A DNA stretch of 64,000 nt from NCBI GenBank assembly GCA_934635225.1, contig CAKTYZ010000001.1, positions 124,001-188,000 on the forward strand. Reading direction: 5' to 3'. Position 1 is the stretch's first letter, and the number at the start of each line of letters is the position of its first letter. Shown piece after piece: positions 17,284 through 26,327 of this stretch. This DNA comes from an uncultured Kiritimatiellota bacterium (GTDB taxonomy: Bacteria > Verrucomicrobiota > Kiritimatiellia > RFP12 > UBA1067). The notes beneath the pieces are model-generated. The model worked only from the letters and a program-made list of their open reading frames with translations, was not told the origin of the DNA and searched no databases. Both the position numbers and the translations under genes were made by a program.

Positions 17284-18468
17284 ATGACGACGGTTGCGTT
17301 TCATCTTCTTCAGTCGGCCCTGATGGCCGGCGTGGCGCTGACGCTGGGTCTGCTGGCTGTCCGGCGGCGGGCGTGGCGCGGCGGGCTGCTGGCGATGGCC
17401 TTTGTCTTCCTGGGCGTTGCCGTCAATGAGCTGGATCCTTTTTTGAAGGAATTGCCGGCCTTTGGCCTTGACGAGCCGGAGATCGTCCCGATCGTCGTGT
17501 CCCTGTTGCTGGCGGTCGCCTGCGCCATTCGCTGGCGCGGCTCGACGTGGGGCGCGTTCACTGAAGTCTGCCGCAATCGGCATTTTTTTCTGCTGGTCTG
17601 GGGGCTCCTGTTCGTCTCACTGCTGCCGAACCTTGTCCGAAACAGGCACCTTTGGCAGTTTTTGGCCCTTGGCGGGCCGGGGGGGAGCCATTCGCTTCGC
17701 GAACTGGCCCAGGAGATGACGAAGTTTTTCGGCCATTTCCTGCTGGTTAACTGGGCCGTTCTCTTCTTCAGGGACGAATGGAGCCGCTTCGCGCGCCACG
17801 TGTCGCCGCACGAGCATCTCCTGCGCGAGCAGGACCTCGTGGAAATCGGGCGCGGCGCGCGGCGCGTCTGCTACCGGATTGGCGAGACGGGCTTTTGCGT
17901 CAAGTTCCTGCGAGACCCGAAGGATGCGGACTCGGACCGGAAGCTGGGCTGGCGCTTCCGCGTGATGCTGAAGACCGCGCGGTTTGACCGCCGTCGGAAC
18001 GTCAACTGTCTGGAGGCCGAGGCGATGATGAGATATCGCCGAGAGGCCGGGCCGCACGTGTCCGCCGCGTTCCCTGAGGTCGTGGAGGTCGTTTTCGACG
18101 AGCAACGGGGCTATGGGGTCTTGATGTCACTTTTGGCGAATGCGGACGGGTCCAAGATCATTCGGGTCGAATATGAGATGAAAAAGCGTCGCGATCCCGT
18201 CTTTTCCGCCGTCTGCTGTCGGCAGCTCAAGGAACTGTTCAATGAGCTGATCGCCATCTCGGCTCCGTTTTTCGAGCCCGCGAACGTGCAGATCCAGTTC
18301 CTGTCGGACGGTTCCACGCGTCTGCGGCTCATCGACTTCGAGCCTGTGGACAAGAAGCTCATCCCGATTGCCGAAGTCGTCCCGTTCGTGCGTCGGAAGA
18401 ATCTGCAGCGCAAGACGGCGCGGTACTTGAGAGGTCTTCGGGAGAAATATGGTATACTATGCGCGTGA
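17284..18468 (+). CDS. Membrane protein fused to a YrbL-like kinase-fold domain
   Basis: 394 residues. Four to five hydrophobic segments fill residues 1-165 (for example VALTLGLLAV, VVSLLLAVACAI, LLVWGLLFVSLLPN, GHFLLVNWAVLFF). From ~185 the sequence is like the YrbL family: LVEIGRGARRVCYRI, then FCVKFLRDP with the putative ATP-binding Lys, and a late LIDFEP that may match the metal-binding D-F-G-like site. YrbL is a PhoP-regulated protein with the fold of sugar and lipid kinases. At the head of a surface-glycan locus, a role in phosphorylating a lipid-linked sugar at the membrane is plausible but inferred. The start is the ATG at 17284, after GGCTCGGGG. Confidence 0.65.
   Translation: MTTVAFHLLQSALMAGVALTLGLLAVRRRAWRGGLLAMAFVFLGVAVNELDPFLKELPAFGLDEPEIVPIVVSLLLAVACAIRWRGSTWGAFTEVCRNRHFFLLVWGLLFVSLLPNLVRNRHLWQFLALGGPGGSHSLRELAQEMTKFFGHFLLVNWAVLFFRDEWSRFARHVSPHEHLLREQDLVEIGRGARRVCYRIGETGFCVKFLRDPKDADSDRKLGWRFRVMLKTARFDRRRNVNCLEAEAMMRYRREAGPHVSAAFPEVVEVVFDEQRGYGVLMSLLANADGSKIIRVEYEMKKRRDPVFSAVCCRQLKELFNELIAISAPFFEPANVQIQFLSDGSTRLRLIDFEPVDKKLIPIAEVVPFVRRKNLQRKTARYLRGLREKYGILCA
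18453..18458 (+). promoter_or_regulatory. Internal extended -10 box (TGGTATACT)
   Basis: TATACT with an upstream TGG lies at the very end of the YrbL-like gene, six bases before the GTG at 18465. There is no clear -35 at 17-18 bp. It could give a leaderless mRNA for the glycosyltransferase genes. Confidence 0.45.
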
Positions 18469-19373
18469 ATAGCGATCTTTCAATTGCGATTCTGGGCTGG
18501 AAATCGCCTGTGACGACGCGCCACTCGCTGGAGACCTATCGAGCGGCGGGCCTTTACGACTGTTGCGGCGAGTTCTTCATCTACTACAACCAGTATTCGG
18601 ACGCTGACCGTGCGTTGGGCGAGGAGATGGGCGTGCGTACCTGCGGCGGCCCCGAGAACCTGGGGAATTGGGGCGGGCAGAAGAAGATACTGGAGATCGC
18701 CAAGGGCGATTACGTCCTCTTTCTTGAAAACGACCATCCCGTCGTGACGACTCCCGAAGAGACGCGCTACTGGCTGACGGCGGCGCTGGAGCTCCTGAAG
18801 AGCGGCAAGGCCGACATGGTCCAGCTCCGCCATCGCCAGAGGCTGGGCGACGGGTATGCGTGCAGCCATTTCTTCAAGTATTTCGCCGTGCATGAGTTGG
18901 ATGAGCGGTGCGAAGACCTGCGCTTGACCCTGCCCGGGGATTACGCGAGCGATACTCTTGTGCGGAAACTCCGGCGGACGCTGCGCCCCTTCGCGGCCCG
19001 GAGAAGGCTTGTCGGGAAACTCTTCCTGGAGAGGCATCCGGACCTTGAACTGCCGGGGCTGGTTCGCAAGGAAGGGGACTTCTACATTGTCGATTCGCAG
19101 ATCCTCAACTTCTCCGAGTCGCCGTTCATGGTGTCCAAGGCGTTCTATGAGCGGCTTTCCGAATGGGCGGAGTCCCATCCCCGGCGGCGGACGATTCTCG
19201 GACATCAGGAGCTTGAATACATCTTGAACTGCCCGTGGTGGCGCGAAAGCCATTTCAGGATCGCCCTGTGCGACACGGGGGTTTTCGGGCATCGGCGCAT
19301 GGATGACAGCTGGCGTCCGAACCACGCGTCCTTCAACCAAAAGATCGTGTCAAGGCAAGGGCGAACGGCATGA
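18459..19373 (+). CDS. Glycosyltransferase-like protein (GT-A type)
   Basis: 304 residues. The start could be the ATG at 18459 or the GTG at 18465, which overlaps the upstream stop (GTGA). The N-terminus (LSIAILGWKSPVTTRHSLET) and the segment GDYVLFLENDHPVV, with an acidic E-N-D motif in the place of D-x-D, fit a nucleotide-sugar-dependent GT-A fold. No membrane segment is obvious, so it is probably cytosolic at the inner membrane. It is joined by ATGA to a GT2 enzyme, and both belong to the polysaccharide locus. Donor and acceptor are unknown. Confidence 0.65.
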   Translation: MRVNSDLSIAILGWKSPVTTRHSLETYRAAGLYDCCGEFFIYYNQYSDADRALGEEMGVRTCGGPENLGNWGGQKKILEIAKGDYVLFLENDHPVVTTPEETRYWLTAALELLKSGKADMVQLRHRQRLGDGYACSHFFKYFAVHELDERCEDLRLTLPGDYASDTLVRKLRRTLRPFAARRRLVGKLFLERHPDLELPGLVRKEGDFYIVDSQILNFSESPFMVSKAFYERLSEWAESHPRRRTILGHQELEYILNCPWWRESHFRIALCDTGVFGHRRMDDSWRPNHASFNQKIVSRQGRTA

Positions 19374-20371
19374 AAGTCGCGGTTCTTGTTCCCGTGTATA
19401 ATTCTGCGGCCTATTTTCCGCAGTGCCTCGATTCCCTGCTGGCCCAGACCTATCCGGGCGTCGAGGTGTTCTGCCACGATGACGGCTCCACGGACGCGGC
19501 GCTGGAGATCGCGCGGGCTTATGCGCGAGACAATCCGGGCCGGGTGCATGTTCAGGCCTGGGCGAATCATGGCGCGGTGCCGACCATCAATCGTCTGCTG
19601 GACGACTTGCCCGAGGCCTTTGACGCGTATCTGATGGTGGACTGCGACGACTATGTCCATCCGCGAATGGTGGAGGTCCTCGTCTCCGAAATGGAACGCG
19701 AGCGCGCCGACGTCGTTGAGTGCGCGTTCGTGAATGTCGCGCCCGAAGTCGCCTATCCGCAAGGATTCCATGACGTCGGCGCTTACGGTAAGAAGGTGAT
19801 CACGGACATGTCGGTCTATCGGTTGCGCAAGACGGCCCCAGGAGCCTGGATCTTGCGCTGGAACAAGCTCTACCGCCGGTCTGCCGTTGCAGGCCTTCGC
19901 CTGAGGGACGGGCTGGAGTACGAGGGGGACTTCTTCTTCGGGTATGAGGTCAATGCCGCGATCTCAAAGAAGGTCATCATTGACGCGCGTCTCTATGCGT
20001 ACCGGTGGAATCCCCATTCGGCGACGAGCCGCGTGAATTACCGCAAGTATGTGCATTCGGCCCTTGAGCGCGTGCGCCTGTCGAGCGAAGTCTTCTTGAA
20101 AGCCGGGCGCATCCCGGAGCGGATGGTCACGGACTTTCGCAAGGAGCTCGCGAAGGACGCCTGTCGGATGTGCATTCGCAAGAACCTGAAGAAAAACCGG
20201 GATGCGAAGTCGCGAAGGGAGCTGTTCGCCGAGGCGGGGCGATCCTTGCGTCAGTTCGGGAAACTGTATTCGCTCAAGCCGATAGGCCTTAATCCCATCC
20301 AACGTCTGGCATGGCATGCTTGTGTGCATGACTGGTACTGTCTTGGTCGGGCATTGTCCTATCTCATCTGA
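19370..20371 (+). CDS. Family 2 glycosyltransferase
   Basis: 333 residues. The start VAVLVPVYNSAAYFPQCLDS, then HDDGSTDAAL and LMVDCDDYVHPRMVE with the D-x-D metal site, is standard for GT2. The later part (APGAWILRWNKLYRR, GLEYEGDFFFGYE) matches the acceptor-side region of GT2 enzymes that build O-antigen or capsule units. The C-terminal ~90 residues are basic, suggesting membrane association. It overlaps the upstream gene by ATGA and is followed 22 bp later by the aminotransferase gene. Confidence 0.9.
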   Translation: MKVAVLVPVYNSAAYFPQCLDSLLAQTYPGVEVFCHDDGSTDAALEIARAYARDNPGRVHVQAWANHGAVPTINRLLDDLPEAFDAYLMVDCDDYVHPRMVEVLVSEMERERADVVECAFVNVAPEVAYPQGFHDVGAYGKKVITDMSVYRLRKTAPGAWILRWNKLYRRSAVAGLRLRDGLEYEGDFFFGYEVNAAISKKVIIDARLYAYRWNPHSATSRVNYRKYVHSALERVRLSSEVFLKAGRIPERMVTDFRKELAKDACRMCIRKNLKKNRDAKSRRELFAEAGRSLRQFGKLYSLKPIGLNPIQRLAWHACVHDWYCLGRALSYLI

Positions 20372-20393
20372 GACCCCTTGGAGGATGACTGTT

Positions 20394-21524
20394 ATGAAAC
20401 GATTTGACGACCCAATTCTCGTTACGCGTCCTTTTCTTCCGGATCTGGAGGCGTTCAAGGCCGGATGCGAGACGATCTGGAAGAACCAGTGGTTGACGAA
20501 CAACGGCCCGATGCTGCAGCGGTTTCATTTGCGGCTGTCGGAATATCTGGGCGTGCCCGAGACGAACCTGGCGCTGTTCGTGAACGGGACCGTCGCGCTG
20601 GAGGCGGCTTATCAGGCGATGGGGCTGGCGGGCGGCGATGTGATCACGACGCCTTTCACGTTCGTCGCCACGTCGCATGCGTTGCGGCGCGTGGGGGCGA
20701 CGCCTGTCTTCGCCGACGTGAACCCGGAGACGATGTGCCTTGACCCGAAGGAGGTCGAGAAGCTCATCACCGCCCGGACAAAGGCGATCGTCCCCGTCCA
20801 CGTCTACGGGAACATCTGCGAGGTGGACGCGTTCGACAGGCTTTCCAGGAAATACGGCATTCCCGTCATTTACGATGCGGCGCATGCCTTTGGCGTCTTC
20901 AACAAGACGACGCAGCGTGGGCGGCCCGACCTCGGAAGCGAATGGGGCGACGTGAGCATGTTCTCCTTCCATCCGACAAAGCTGTTTCACAGCTGCGAGG
21001 GCGGGCTGCTCGTGTTCAGGGACGCGGCCCTGCAGTCACGTCTGTTCGACCTGCGCAATTTCGCCATCAGGTCCGAGACGGAATGCACGGACGTTGGCAT
21101 GAACGGCAAGATGAACGAGCTTCAGGCGCTGATGGGAAGCCTTTGCCTGGATCACATCGACTCCCTCTTGGATTCGCGCAAACGTGTCTACGAGGCGTAT
21201 GCGGAGGTGTTCGCGTCTCGTCCGGACGTCTTGACGCTTGTCCCCCATTCCGCCAACAAGGCGTACGTGCCCGTCGTGTTCCGTTCGGCGGCGGTGCGGG
21301 AGGCGGTCTACGAGGGGCTGAAGGCCTGCAACGTCTTCTCCCGGCGCTACTTCTATCCGACGCTGACGGAATTCGCCCCTTATTATTACGGGCGCGGCAC
21401 GTGTCCTGTGGCGGAAGACCTGGCTTCCCGCGTCCTGACGCTGCCGACTTACCATGGACTTCCGCTCGAAGACGTCCGCGCCATTGCCCGGAATGTGCTT
21501 GAACTCGTTTGTGCGGCGGCGTAA
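20394..21524 (+). CDS. DegT/DnrJ/EryC1/StrS sugar aminotransferase
   Basis: 376 residues from the ATG at 20394, preceded by TTGGAGG; an in-frame ATG at 20385 is too close to that site. The PLP-binding region is FSFHPTKLFHSCEGG, where the Lys forms the Schiff base. Other family marks are NGTVALEAAYQAMG, VITTPFTFVATSHA and YDAAHAFGVF. These enzymes aminate keto sugars bound to dTDP, UDP or GDP. With the acetyltransferase just downstream it probably makes an N-acetylated amino-deoxysugar for the surface glycan. The exact sugar cannot be read from the sequence. Confidence 0.9.
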   Translation: MKRFDDPILVTRPFLPDLEAFKAGCETIWKNQWLTNNGPMLQRFHLRLSEYLGVPETNLALFVNGTVALEAAYQAMGLAGGDVITTPFTFVATSHALRRVGATPVFADVNPETMCLDPKEVEKLITARTKAIVPVHVYGNICEVDAFDRLSRKYGIPVIYDAAHAFGVFNKTTQRGRPDLGSEWGDVSMFSFHPTKLFHSCEGGLLVFRDAALQSRLFDLRNFAIRSETECTDVGMNGKMNELQALMGSLCLDHIDSLLDSRKRVYEAYAEVFASRPDVLTLVPHSANKAYVPVVFRSAAVREAVYEGLKACNVFSRRYFYPTLTEFAPYYYGRGTCPVAEDLASRVLTLPTYHGLPLEDVRAIARNVLELVCAAA

Positions 21525-21534
21525 GGGGAACGGC

Positions 21535-22158
21535 ATGAAGCGACTTGTGATCATCGGGGCTTCGGCGTTTGGGCGTGAAGTCTGTTCGTATGCCGAGGCC
21601 TGCGGCCTGCGCGTAAAGGGGTTTCTGGACACGCGAACGGAGATTCTGGAGGGCTTCAGCGGGTATCCGCCGCTGTTGGCGGCCCCAGAGGCCTATCGCG
21701 TGGCGGATGACAACGTCTTCGTCAGCGCGATGGGCGATCCGAGCAAGAAGCTTGAATATGCGGAGATGCTGGGTCGTCGCGGCGCGCGTTTCGCGACGCT
21801 TGTCCACCCGACGGCCTATGTCGGCCGGAACGTGACGCTGGGCGAAGGGTGCGTCATCTGCCCTCGGGCGACCCTGACAAACGACATTGCGCTTGCGCGC
21901 CACGTCACGGTCAACGTCTCGGCGGGCGTGAATCATGACAATGTCGTGGAAGAGGGGGTGACGATCTGTCCCGGTGCGCAGCTTGCGGGGCGCGTGCGTC
22001 TGGGCCGACGGGCTTTCGTGGGCATTGGCGCCGTCGTGATGCCGGACGTCACGCTGGGCGAGGACGTCGTGGTCGCGGCGGGCGCCGTCGTCACGCGCTC
22101 GTTCGCGCACGGCGTTCTGGTCGGCGTTCCCGCGCGTCCGAGGAGCGGCTTGACATGA
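21535..22158 (+). CDS. PglD/NeuD-like sugar acetyltransferase
   Basis: 207 residues. An N-terminal Rossmann-like part (LVIIGASAFGREVCSYAEA) is followed by left-handed beta-helix hexapeptide repeats (VTLGEGCVICPRATLTND, VRLGRRAFVGIGAVV, VTLGEDVVVAAGAVV). The catalytic-base His of this family probably lies in SAGVNHDNVVEEG. Such enzymes N-acetylate UDP-4-amino sugars (PglD) or O-acetylate sialic acid (NeuD). The start follows AAGGGGA, 10 bp after the aminotransferase, its likely pathway partner. It overlaps the MBOAT gene by ATGA. Confidence 0.85.
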   Translation: MKRLVIIGASAFGREVCSYAEACGLRVKGFLDTRTEILEGFSGYPPLLAAPEAYRVADDNVFVSAMGDPSKKLEYAEMLGRRGARFATLVHPTAYVGRNVTLGEGCVICPRATLTNDIALARHVTVNVSAGVNHDNVVEEGVTICPGAQLAGRVRLGRRAFVGIGAVVMPDVTLGEDVVVAAGAVVTRSFAHGVLVGVPARPRSGLT

Positions 22159-23600
22159 TCTTCAATTCGTTCGAGTTCGCGGTGTTCCTGCCGCTGGTGT
22201 GGGTCCTTTACTGGTCGCTTCGGCGGCACCTGCGCCTCCAGAACCTGCTCGTCGTGGCCTCTTCCTACATCTTCTACGGGTGGTGGGACTGGCGGTTCCT
22301 CCTCCTGATCGCCTTTACGAGCGCGTGGTCGTACGCCGTCGGGCTGATCGAGCTCAGGCGATGGGAGGCAAAGCCCTCGCGAATCCTCTTGGCGGTCTCC
22401 CTGCTCGTCAACCTTGGCGTTTTGGGGTACTTCAAGTACTGGAACTTCTTCGTCGATTCGTTTGTCGCGTTTGCGCACGCCTGCTTGCCGTCCTGCTGCG
22501 TGCCGCATCCGTCGTCGCTGGCCGTCATCCTGCCCGTCGGCATCAGCTTCTACACGTTTCAGGCCCTCTCGTACACGATTGACGTCTTCCGCCGCAACAT
22601 CCGCCCGACGCGCGATCCGGTCGCGTTCTTCGCTTTCATCTCCTTCTTTCCTCAGCTGGTCGCAGGACCGATCGAGCGCGCGACGAATCTGCTGCCGCAG
22701 TTCCTGCGCGAGAAGTCGTTCGACTATCCGGCCGCCGTCGTCGGCTGCCGTCAGATGCTGTGGGGCTTCTTCAAGAAGATGGTCGTCGCCGACAACTGCG
22801 CCGTCATCGTCGACCAGTTCCTGAACGGCGGGCCGCCGGCAAACGGCCTGGCGTCGCTGTGTGCCGCGTTCCTCTTCTCAATCCAGATCTACTGTGATTT
22901 CTCGGGCTATTCGGACATCGCGATTGGCTGTGCGCGACTCTTCGGCGTGAAGCTCATGCGCAACTTCGCCTTCCCGTACTTCTCGCGCGACATTGCCGAG
23001 TTCTGGCGTCGGTGGCACATCTCGCTGACGACTTGGTTCCGCGACTATCTCTACATTCCGCTTGGGGGAAGCCGTTGCTCGAAGGCCAAGATGGTTCGCA
23101 ACACCTTCGTCATTTTCCTCGTGTCGGGGTTGTGGCATGGCGCGAACTGGACGTTTGTCGCATGGGGCGCGTTCCACGCGGCCCTCTTCCTGCCGTTGCT
23201 GCTTTCCGCGCGGAACCGGAAGCATCTTTCCGTTGTCGCGGACAGTCGCGGGTATCCGACGGGCGGCGAGTTGATGCGCATGGTCGGAACCTTCGCGCTG
23301 ACCGTCCTGGGATGGATCCTCTTCCGCGCGCAGTCGCTGCCGGAGGCGGGCCGTTGGCTCCTCTCCCTGCTGGATATCGCGTCCTATCGCGCAATTGCCG
23401 ACTTCCCTCACGCCGGGCGCGTTGCCTTCCCGATGATTGCCCTCCTGTTCGCGTGCGAGTGGTTCAATCGCCGCGAACCGTTCGGCTTGGCGCGTTGCCC
23501 GCGTCAGGTCGGCCTTCGCTGGCTCCTTTACTTTGCCGTGGTGCTTCTGATCTTCATGTATGCGCCGGGGTCCCAGTCCTTCATTTACTTCCAGTTCTAA
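22155..23600 (+). CDS. MBOAT family membrane O-acyltransferase (AlgI/DltB-like)
   Basis: 481 residues with about ten membrane segments. The opening MIFNSFEFAVFLPLVWVLYW and the segments LPVGISFYTFQALSYTID, RDIAEFWRRWHISLTTWFRD and VSGLWHGANWTFVAWG are hallmarks of AlgI/DltB proteins; the His in LWHGAN (near residue 327) is the family's conserved catalytic His. These proteins pass acyl groups across the inner membrane to exported polysaccharides. The SGNH-type gene 15 bp downstream is the expected periplasmic partner, as AlgJ/AlgX or DltD are elsewhere. It probably O-acetylates the surface glycan made by this locus. Confidence 0.93.
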   Translation: MIFNSFEFAVFLPLVWVLYWSLRRHLRLQNLLVVASSYIFYGWWDWRFLLLIAFTSAWSYAVGLIELRRWEAKPSRILLAVSLLVNLGVLGYFKYWNFFVDSFVAFAHACLPSCCVPHPSSLAVILPVGISFYTFQALSYTIDVFRRNIRPTRDPVAFFAFISFFPQLVAGPIERATNLLPQFLREKSFDYPAAVVGCRQMLWGFFKKMVVADNCAVIVDQFLNGGPPANGLASLCAAFLFSIQIYCDFSGYSDIAIGCARLFGVKLMRNFAFPYFSRDIAEFWRRWHISLTTWFRDYLYIPLGGSRCSKAKMVRNTFVIFLVSGLWHGANWTFVAWGAFHAALFLPLLLSARNRKHLSVVADSRGYPTGGELMRMVGTFALTVLGWILFRAQSLPEAGRWLLSLLDIASYRAIADFPHAGRVAFPMIALLFACEWFNRREPFGLARCPRQVGLRWLLYFAVVLLIFMYAPGSQSFIYFQF

Positions 23601-23615
23601 TCGCGAGAAACGGAC

Positions 23616-24566
23616 ATGAAACGATTCATTTTGAGGTTTGGCTGTTTCGCGGCGATTGTCCTGGCCGTTCTCGGCGGCGTCTGTGCCGTGGAGGTCATCG
23701 CCGAGATCCGCGCCTATCGCCAAGAGGTGATCGCGCCCTGCGGCGCGTCGGTCCTTCTCTGCGGCGATTCGCAGCTGGCGCACGGCGTCGATCCGTCCGT
23801 CTGTTCGGCGTTTTTCAACTTCAGCGCGGACGGGCGGACGCTCGACCAGGCGTACCTGACGATGCTGGACGTGCTGGATGCGCCCGCGAACCGGGGCCGG
23901 ATCCGGCAGGTCGTCTTTGACGTCTCGCCCGCCTCCCTTGTCTGGCGGTCCGGGAAACCGATCGGCGACCTTGACTTTGCCGGTCGGTATTGGCTGGCCC
24001 ATCTGCTTCATCCGAAGGCTTCGCGCGCGTTCCGGAGCTTCGGCGGCTGGGTGCGCGTCGCGCGGGACAACCTTGTGGGGCGACGGTTCCGCCTGCTGTG
24101 GCGAGCCGCCCGTGGAAAGGCGACGTTCAAGAGCTCTCTTTGCGGGGGATTTTGGGCAATGACCGACGTAGGAATGGATTCTCCCGAGACTTTCGCGAAG
24201 ACCGTAGCCTTCAAGGCGCGGCAGTCCGACGGCTTTGACGCGGTTGACGTCGGCGGCTTCCCCTATCGCGTGCTGGAGAAGGTCGTCGCGGCGGCACAGG
24301 CACGCGGCGTCGAGGTCGTCCTTGTCTCGACGCCTTGGCACGCCGACTTGGTCCGTGCGTGTGGCGAGGCTTCGGTGGACCGCTTTGAGCGTCGCCTCTC
24401 GGCGTTCGCGGCGGCGCGGCAGTGCCGCTACGTCAGTTTCTTGCGGACCGCGTTTCCGCCATCGGACTGGCTGGACGCCAACCACCTGAACGTCAGGGGC
24501 GCGGCGAAGTTCACGAAACTGCTTGCGGAGACGCTGGAAAAGAAGGGGCGTACGACGAATGAATGA
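23616..24566 (+). CDS. SGNH-like periplasmic O-acyl transfer partner (DltD/AlgJ-like)
   Basis: 316 residues with an N-terminal membrane anchor (FGCFAAIVLAVLGGVCAVEV). Block I is LLCGDSQLAHGVDP, with the nucleophile Ser in G-D-S near residue 50, and the Asp-x-x-His block is DANHLNVRGAAKF near residue 286. This matches DltD/AlgJ-type proteins that finish acyl transfer started by an MBOAT protein. No full family match is claimed, but gene order (15 bp after the MBOAT gene) strongly supports the pairing. Confidence 0.75.
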   Translation: MKRFILRFGCFAAIVLAVLGGVCAVEVIAEIRAYRQEVIAPCGASVLLCGDSQLAHGVDPSVCSAFFNFSADGRTLDQAYLTMLDVLDAPANRGRIRQVVFDVSPASLVWRSGKPIGDLDFAGRYWLAHLLHPKASRAFRSFGGWVRVARDNLVGRRFRLLWRAARGKATFKSSLCGGFWAMTDVGMDSPETFAKTVAFKARQSDGFDAVDVGGFPYRVLEKVVAAAQARGVEVVLVSTPWHADLVRACGEASVDRFERRLSAFAAARQCRYVSFLRTAFPPSDWLDANHLNVRGAAKFTKLLAETLEKKGRTTNE

Positions 24567-25125
24567 CATGCCGATCATCTTGCGGCTGCTGAGGCTTCTG
24601 ATTGGACTTGTGCCCATGAGGTCGGTCAAGCGTCGGCTGTGGCACGCGGCCAAGAACGCCGTCTACGGGTTTCAGGCGCATGGGCGCGGAACGGTCGGGC
24701 GCGGCGTTGATTTCGTCGGCATGACCAAGGTCAACCGCCAGACGGTCATCGGCGAGTTCTCCGTCGTTTGCGGCCTGACCGTTTCGGGCGATGGCGCGGT
24801 CGAAATCGGGCGCAATTGCCACTTCGCGCCTGACGTGCTCGTTCTGACGCAGAATCACGACTATGACGATGGCGCGCGGATTCCGTATGGGGACAAGTTC
24901 CACCAAAAGCCGGTCAAGATCGGCGATTTCGTGTGGATCGGACAGCGCGTGACCATCCTGCCGGGAACGACCATCGGGGAAGGGGCGATTATTCAGGCGG
25001 GTGCGGTCGTCCATGGAAAGATTCCGCCGATGGCCATTGCCGGCGGCAATCCGGCCAAGCCCTTTGCGATGCGGGACGTGACGCGGTTCAACGACCTGAA
25101 GGCGAAAGGATGCTACGACAAATGA
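24559..25125 (+). CDS. Hexapeptide-repeat acyltransferase (LbH family)
   Basis: 188 residues. Left-handed beta-helix repeats are clear (VGRGVDFVGM, VEIGRNCHFAPDVLVLTQ, VKIGDFVWIGQRVTILPG, TTIGEGAIIQAGAVV), followed by the usual IAGGNPAKPF. NHDYDD holds a His where WcaF/LacA-type acetyltransferases have their catalytic base. It probably acetylates a sugar of the surface glycan. An ATG at 24559 lies 8 bases inside the SGNH gene; one at 24568 is also possible. It overlaps the next gene by ATGA. Confidence 0.85.
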   Translation: MNDMPIILRLLRLLIGLVPMRSVKRRLWHAAKNAVYGFQAHGRGTVGRGVDFVGMTKVNRQTVIGEFSVVCGLTVSGDGAVEIGRNCHFAPDVLVLTQNHDYDDGARIPYGDKFHQKPVKIGDFVWIGQRVTILPGTTIGEGAIIQAGAVVHGKIPPMAIAGGNPAKPFAMRDVTRFNDLKAKGCYDK

Positions 25126-26300
25126 GAATCGGGGACGAGCTGAAGCGCAGGCTTGAGGGCATTCGCGGAGACCTCCTGCGAGACAAGGAGATCTCCGCAG
25201 ACATTCCGTGTCGCGAGACGAGCGATGCCGCGCGGCTCTGCGCGGACCCCGTCGTGTCCGTCTGCATGATCACCTACAATCACGAGAAGTACCTACAGCA
25301 GGCGATTGACGGCGTCATGGCGCAGGTGACGGACTTCGCCTACGAACTCATCCTTGCGGAAGACTGCTCGACGGACGGCACGCGCGCGATTTGCCTTGCG
25401 AATCAGGCGCGGCATCCAGATCGGATTCGCGTGCTGTGGTCGGATGCGAACGTGGGGATGTCCCGCAACGCCGACCGGGCGCAGAAAGCCTGCCGTGGCG
25501 AGTTCGTCGCGGTCTGCGAAGGGGACGATTACTGGGTGAATCCGTCCAAGCTGCAGAAGCAGGTGGATCTGATGCGCCGGCATCCCTCGGCGGGCATCTG
25601 CTTCGGCGGCAACGACATCTTCTACGAGTTCAACGGCTTTTTCAGTCCGTATGACCCGAAACGCGCTCCCGAGGAGTTTGTCGCGAGCCGCGACTTCTGC
25701 TGGCGGCTTCTGTTCGCGAGGGGCGACAGGGGCTTTTACATCCAGAATCTCCACACCTCGACGCATTTGCTGCGGCGTGCGGCGATGGAGAAGGCGAAGG
25801 AAGACTTTGAAGACGCCTACCGCTGGACGCTTCGTCAGGGCGACGTGACGTTGCTCTTTACGGTTGCCGCCGTTTCGGACGTGTGCTTTCTCGGCGCGCG
25901 TTGCTCGGTCTACCGCATGAACGACGGGGGCGTCACGCGTTCGATCGGCGCACGGTCCCTGATGGACGGGGACTTCCTGAAAGTCTATTTCTGCATGAAG
26001 GTCTTCGGCTGGCCCTTTGAGACGGCATTCGCGGCGTTTTCGGACCTGTTGGTGAACCGATGGGTCAAGATCGCGCTGGAAAGTTCGCCGGACGTGCAGC
26101 GCGACCTTGCGCGGGCGATTGAACGGAGTCCGGATCTCCGCCGCGCCTTCGGACGCTGGCATTGCCGGGGCTTCTTTCGGGCTTTGGCAAGAGGTGCGCT
26201 CACGAAACGCCACTACAAGCTCCTGAGGCCACTCTTCTCTCTCGGTGCGCATCTGAGCAAATGGAAGGTTCGTCGGAGGCTGAAGAGACAGGGGCCGTGA
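25122..26300 (+). CDS. Family 2 glycosyltransferase
   Basis: 392 residues from the ATG overlapping the upstream stop. After ~45 residues comes the GT2 core: VVSVCMITYNHEKYLQQAID, LILAEDCSTDGTRAI and VAVCEGDDYWVNPSKLQ, where the acidic pair and the EGDDYW motif are typical of GT2 enzymes of polysaccharide loci. The C-terminal ~110 residues are basic and may lie on the membrane. It is the last gene before a truncated AAA-ATPase-like insertion. Confidence 0.88.
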   Translation: MRIGDELKRRLEGIRGDLLRDKEISADIPCRETSDAARLCADPVVSVCMITYNHEKYLQQAIDGVMAQVTDFAYELILAEDCSTDGTRAICLANQARHPDRIRVLWSDANVGMSRNADRAQKACRGEFVAVCEGDDYWVNPSKLQKQVDLMRRHPSAGICFGGNDIFYEFNGFFSPYDPKRAPEEFVASRDFCWRLLFARGDRGFYIQNLHTSTHLLRRAAMEKAKEDFEDAYRWTLRQGDVTLLFTVAAVSDVCFLGARCSVYRMNDGGVTRSIGARSLMDGDFLKVYFCMKVFGWPFETAFAAFSDLLVNRWVKIALESSPDVQRDLARAIERSPDLRRAFGRWHCRGFFRALARGALTKRHYKLLRPLFSLGAHLSKWKVRRRLKRQGP

Positions 26301-26314
26301 ACGTGGTTTTATGA

Positions 26315-26320
26315 TATAAT
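26315..26320 (+). promoter_or_regulatory. -10 box (TATAAT) of the AAA-ATPase-like gene
   Basis: TATAAT lies seven bases before the ATG at 26328, so the mRNA would be leaderless. No convincing -35 is seen. Confidence 0.5.
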
Positions 26321-26327
26321 GTTCGAC

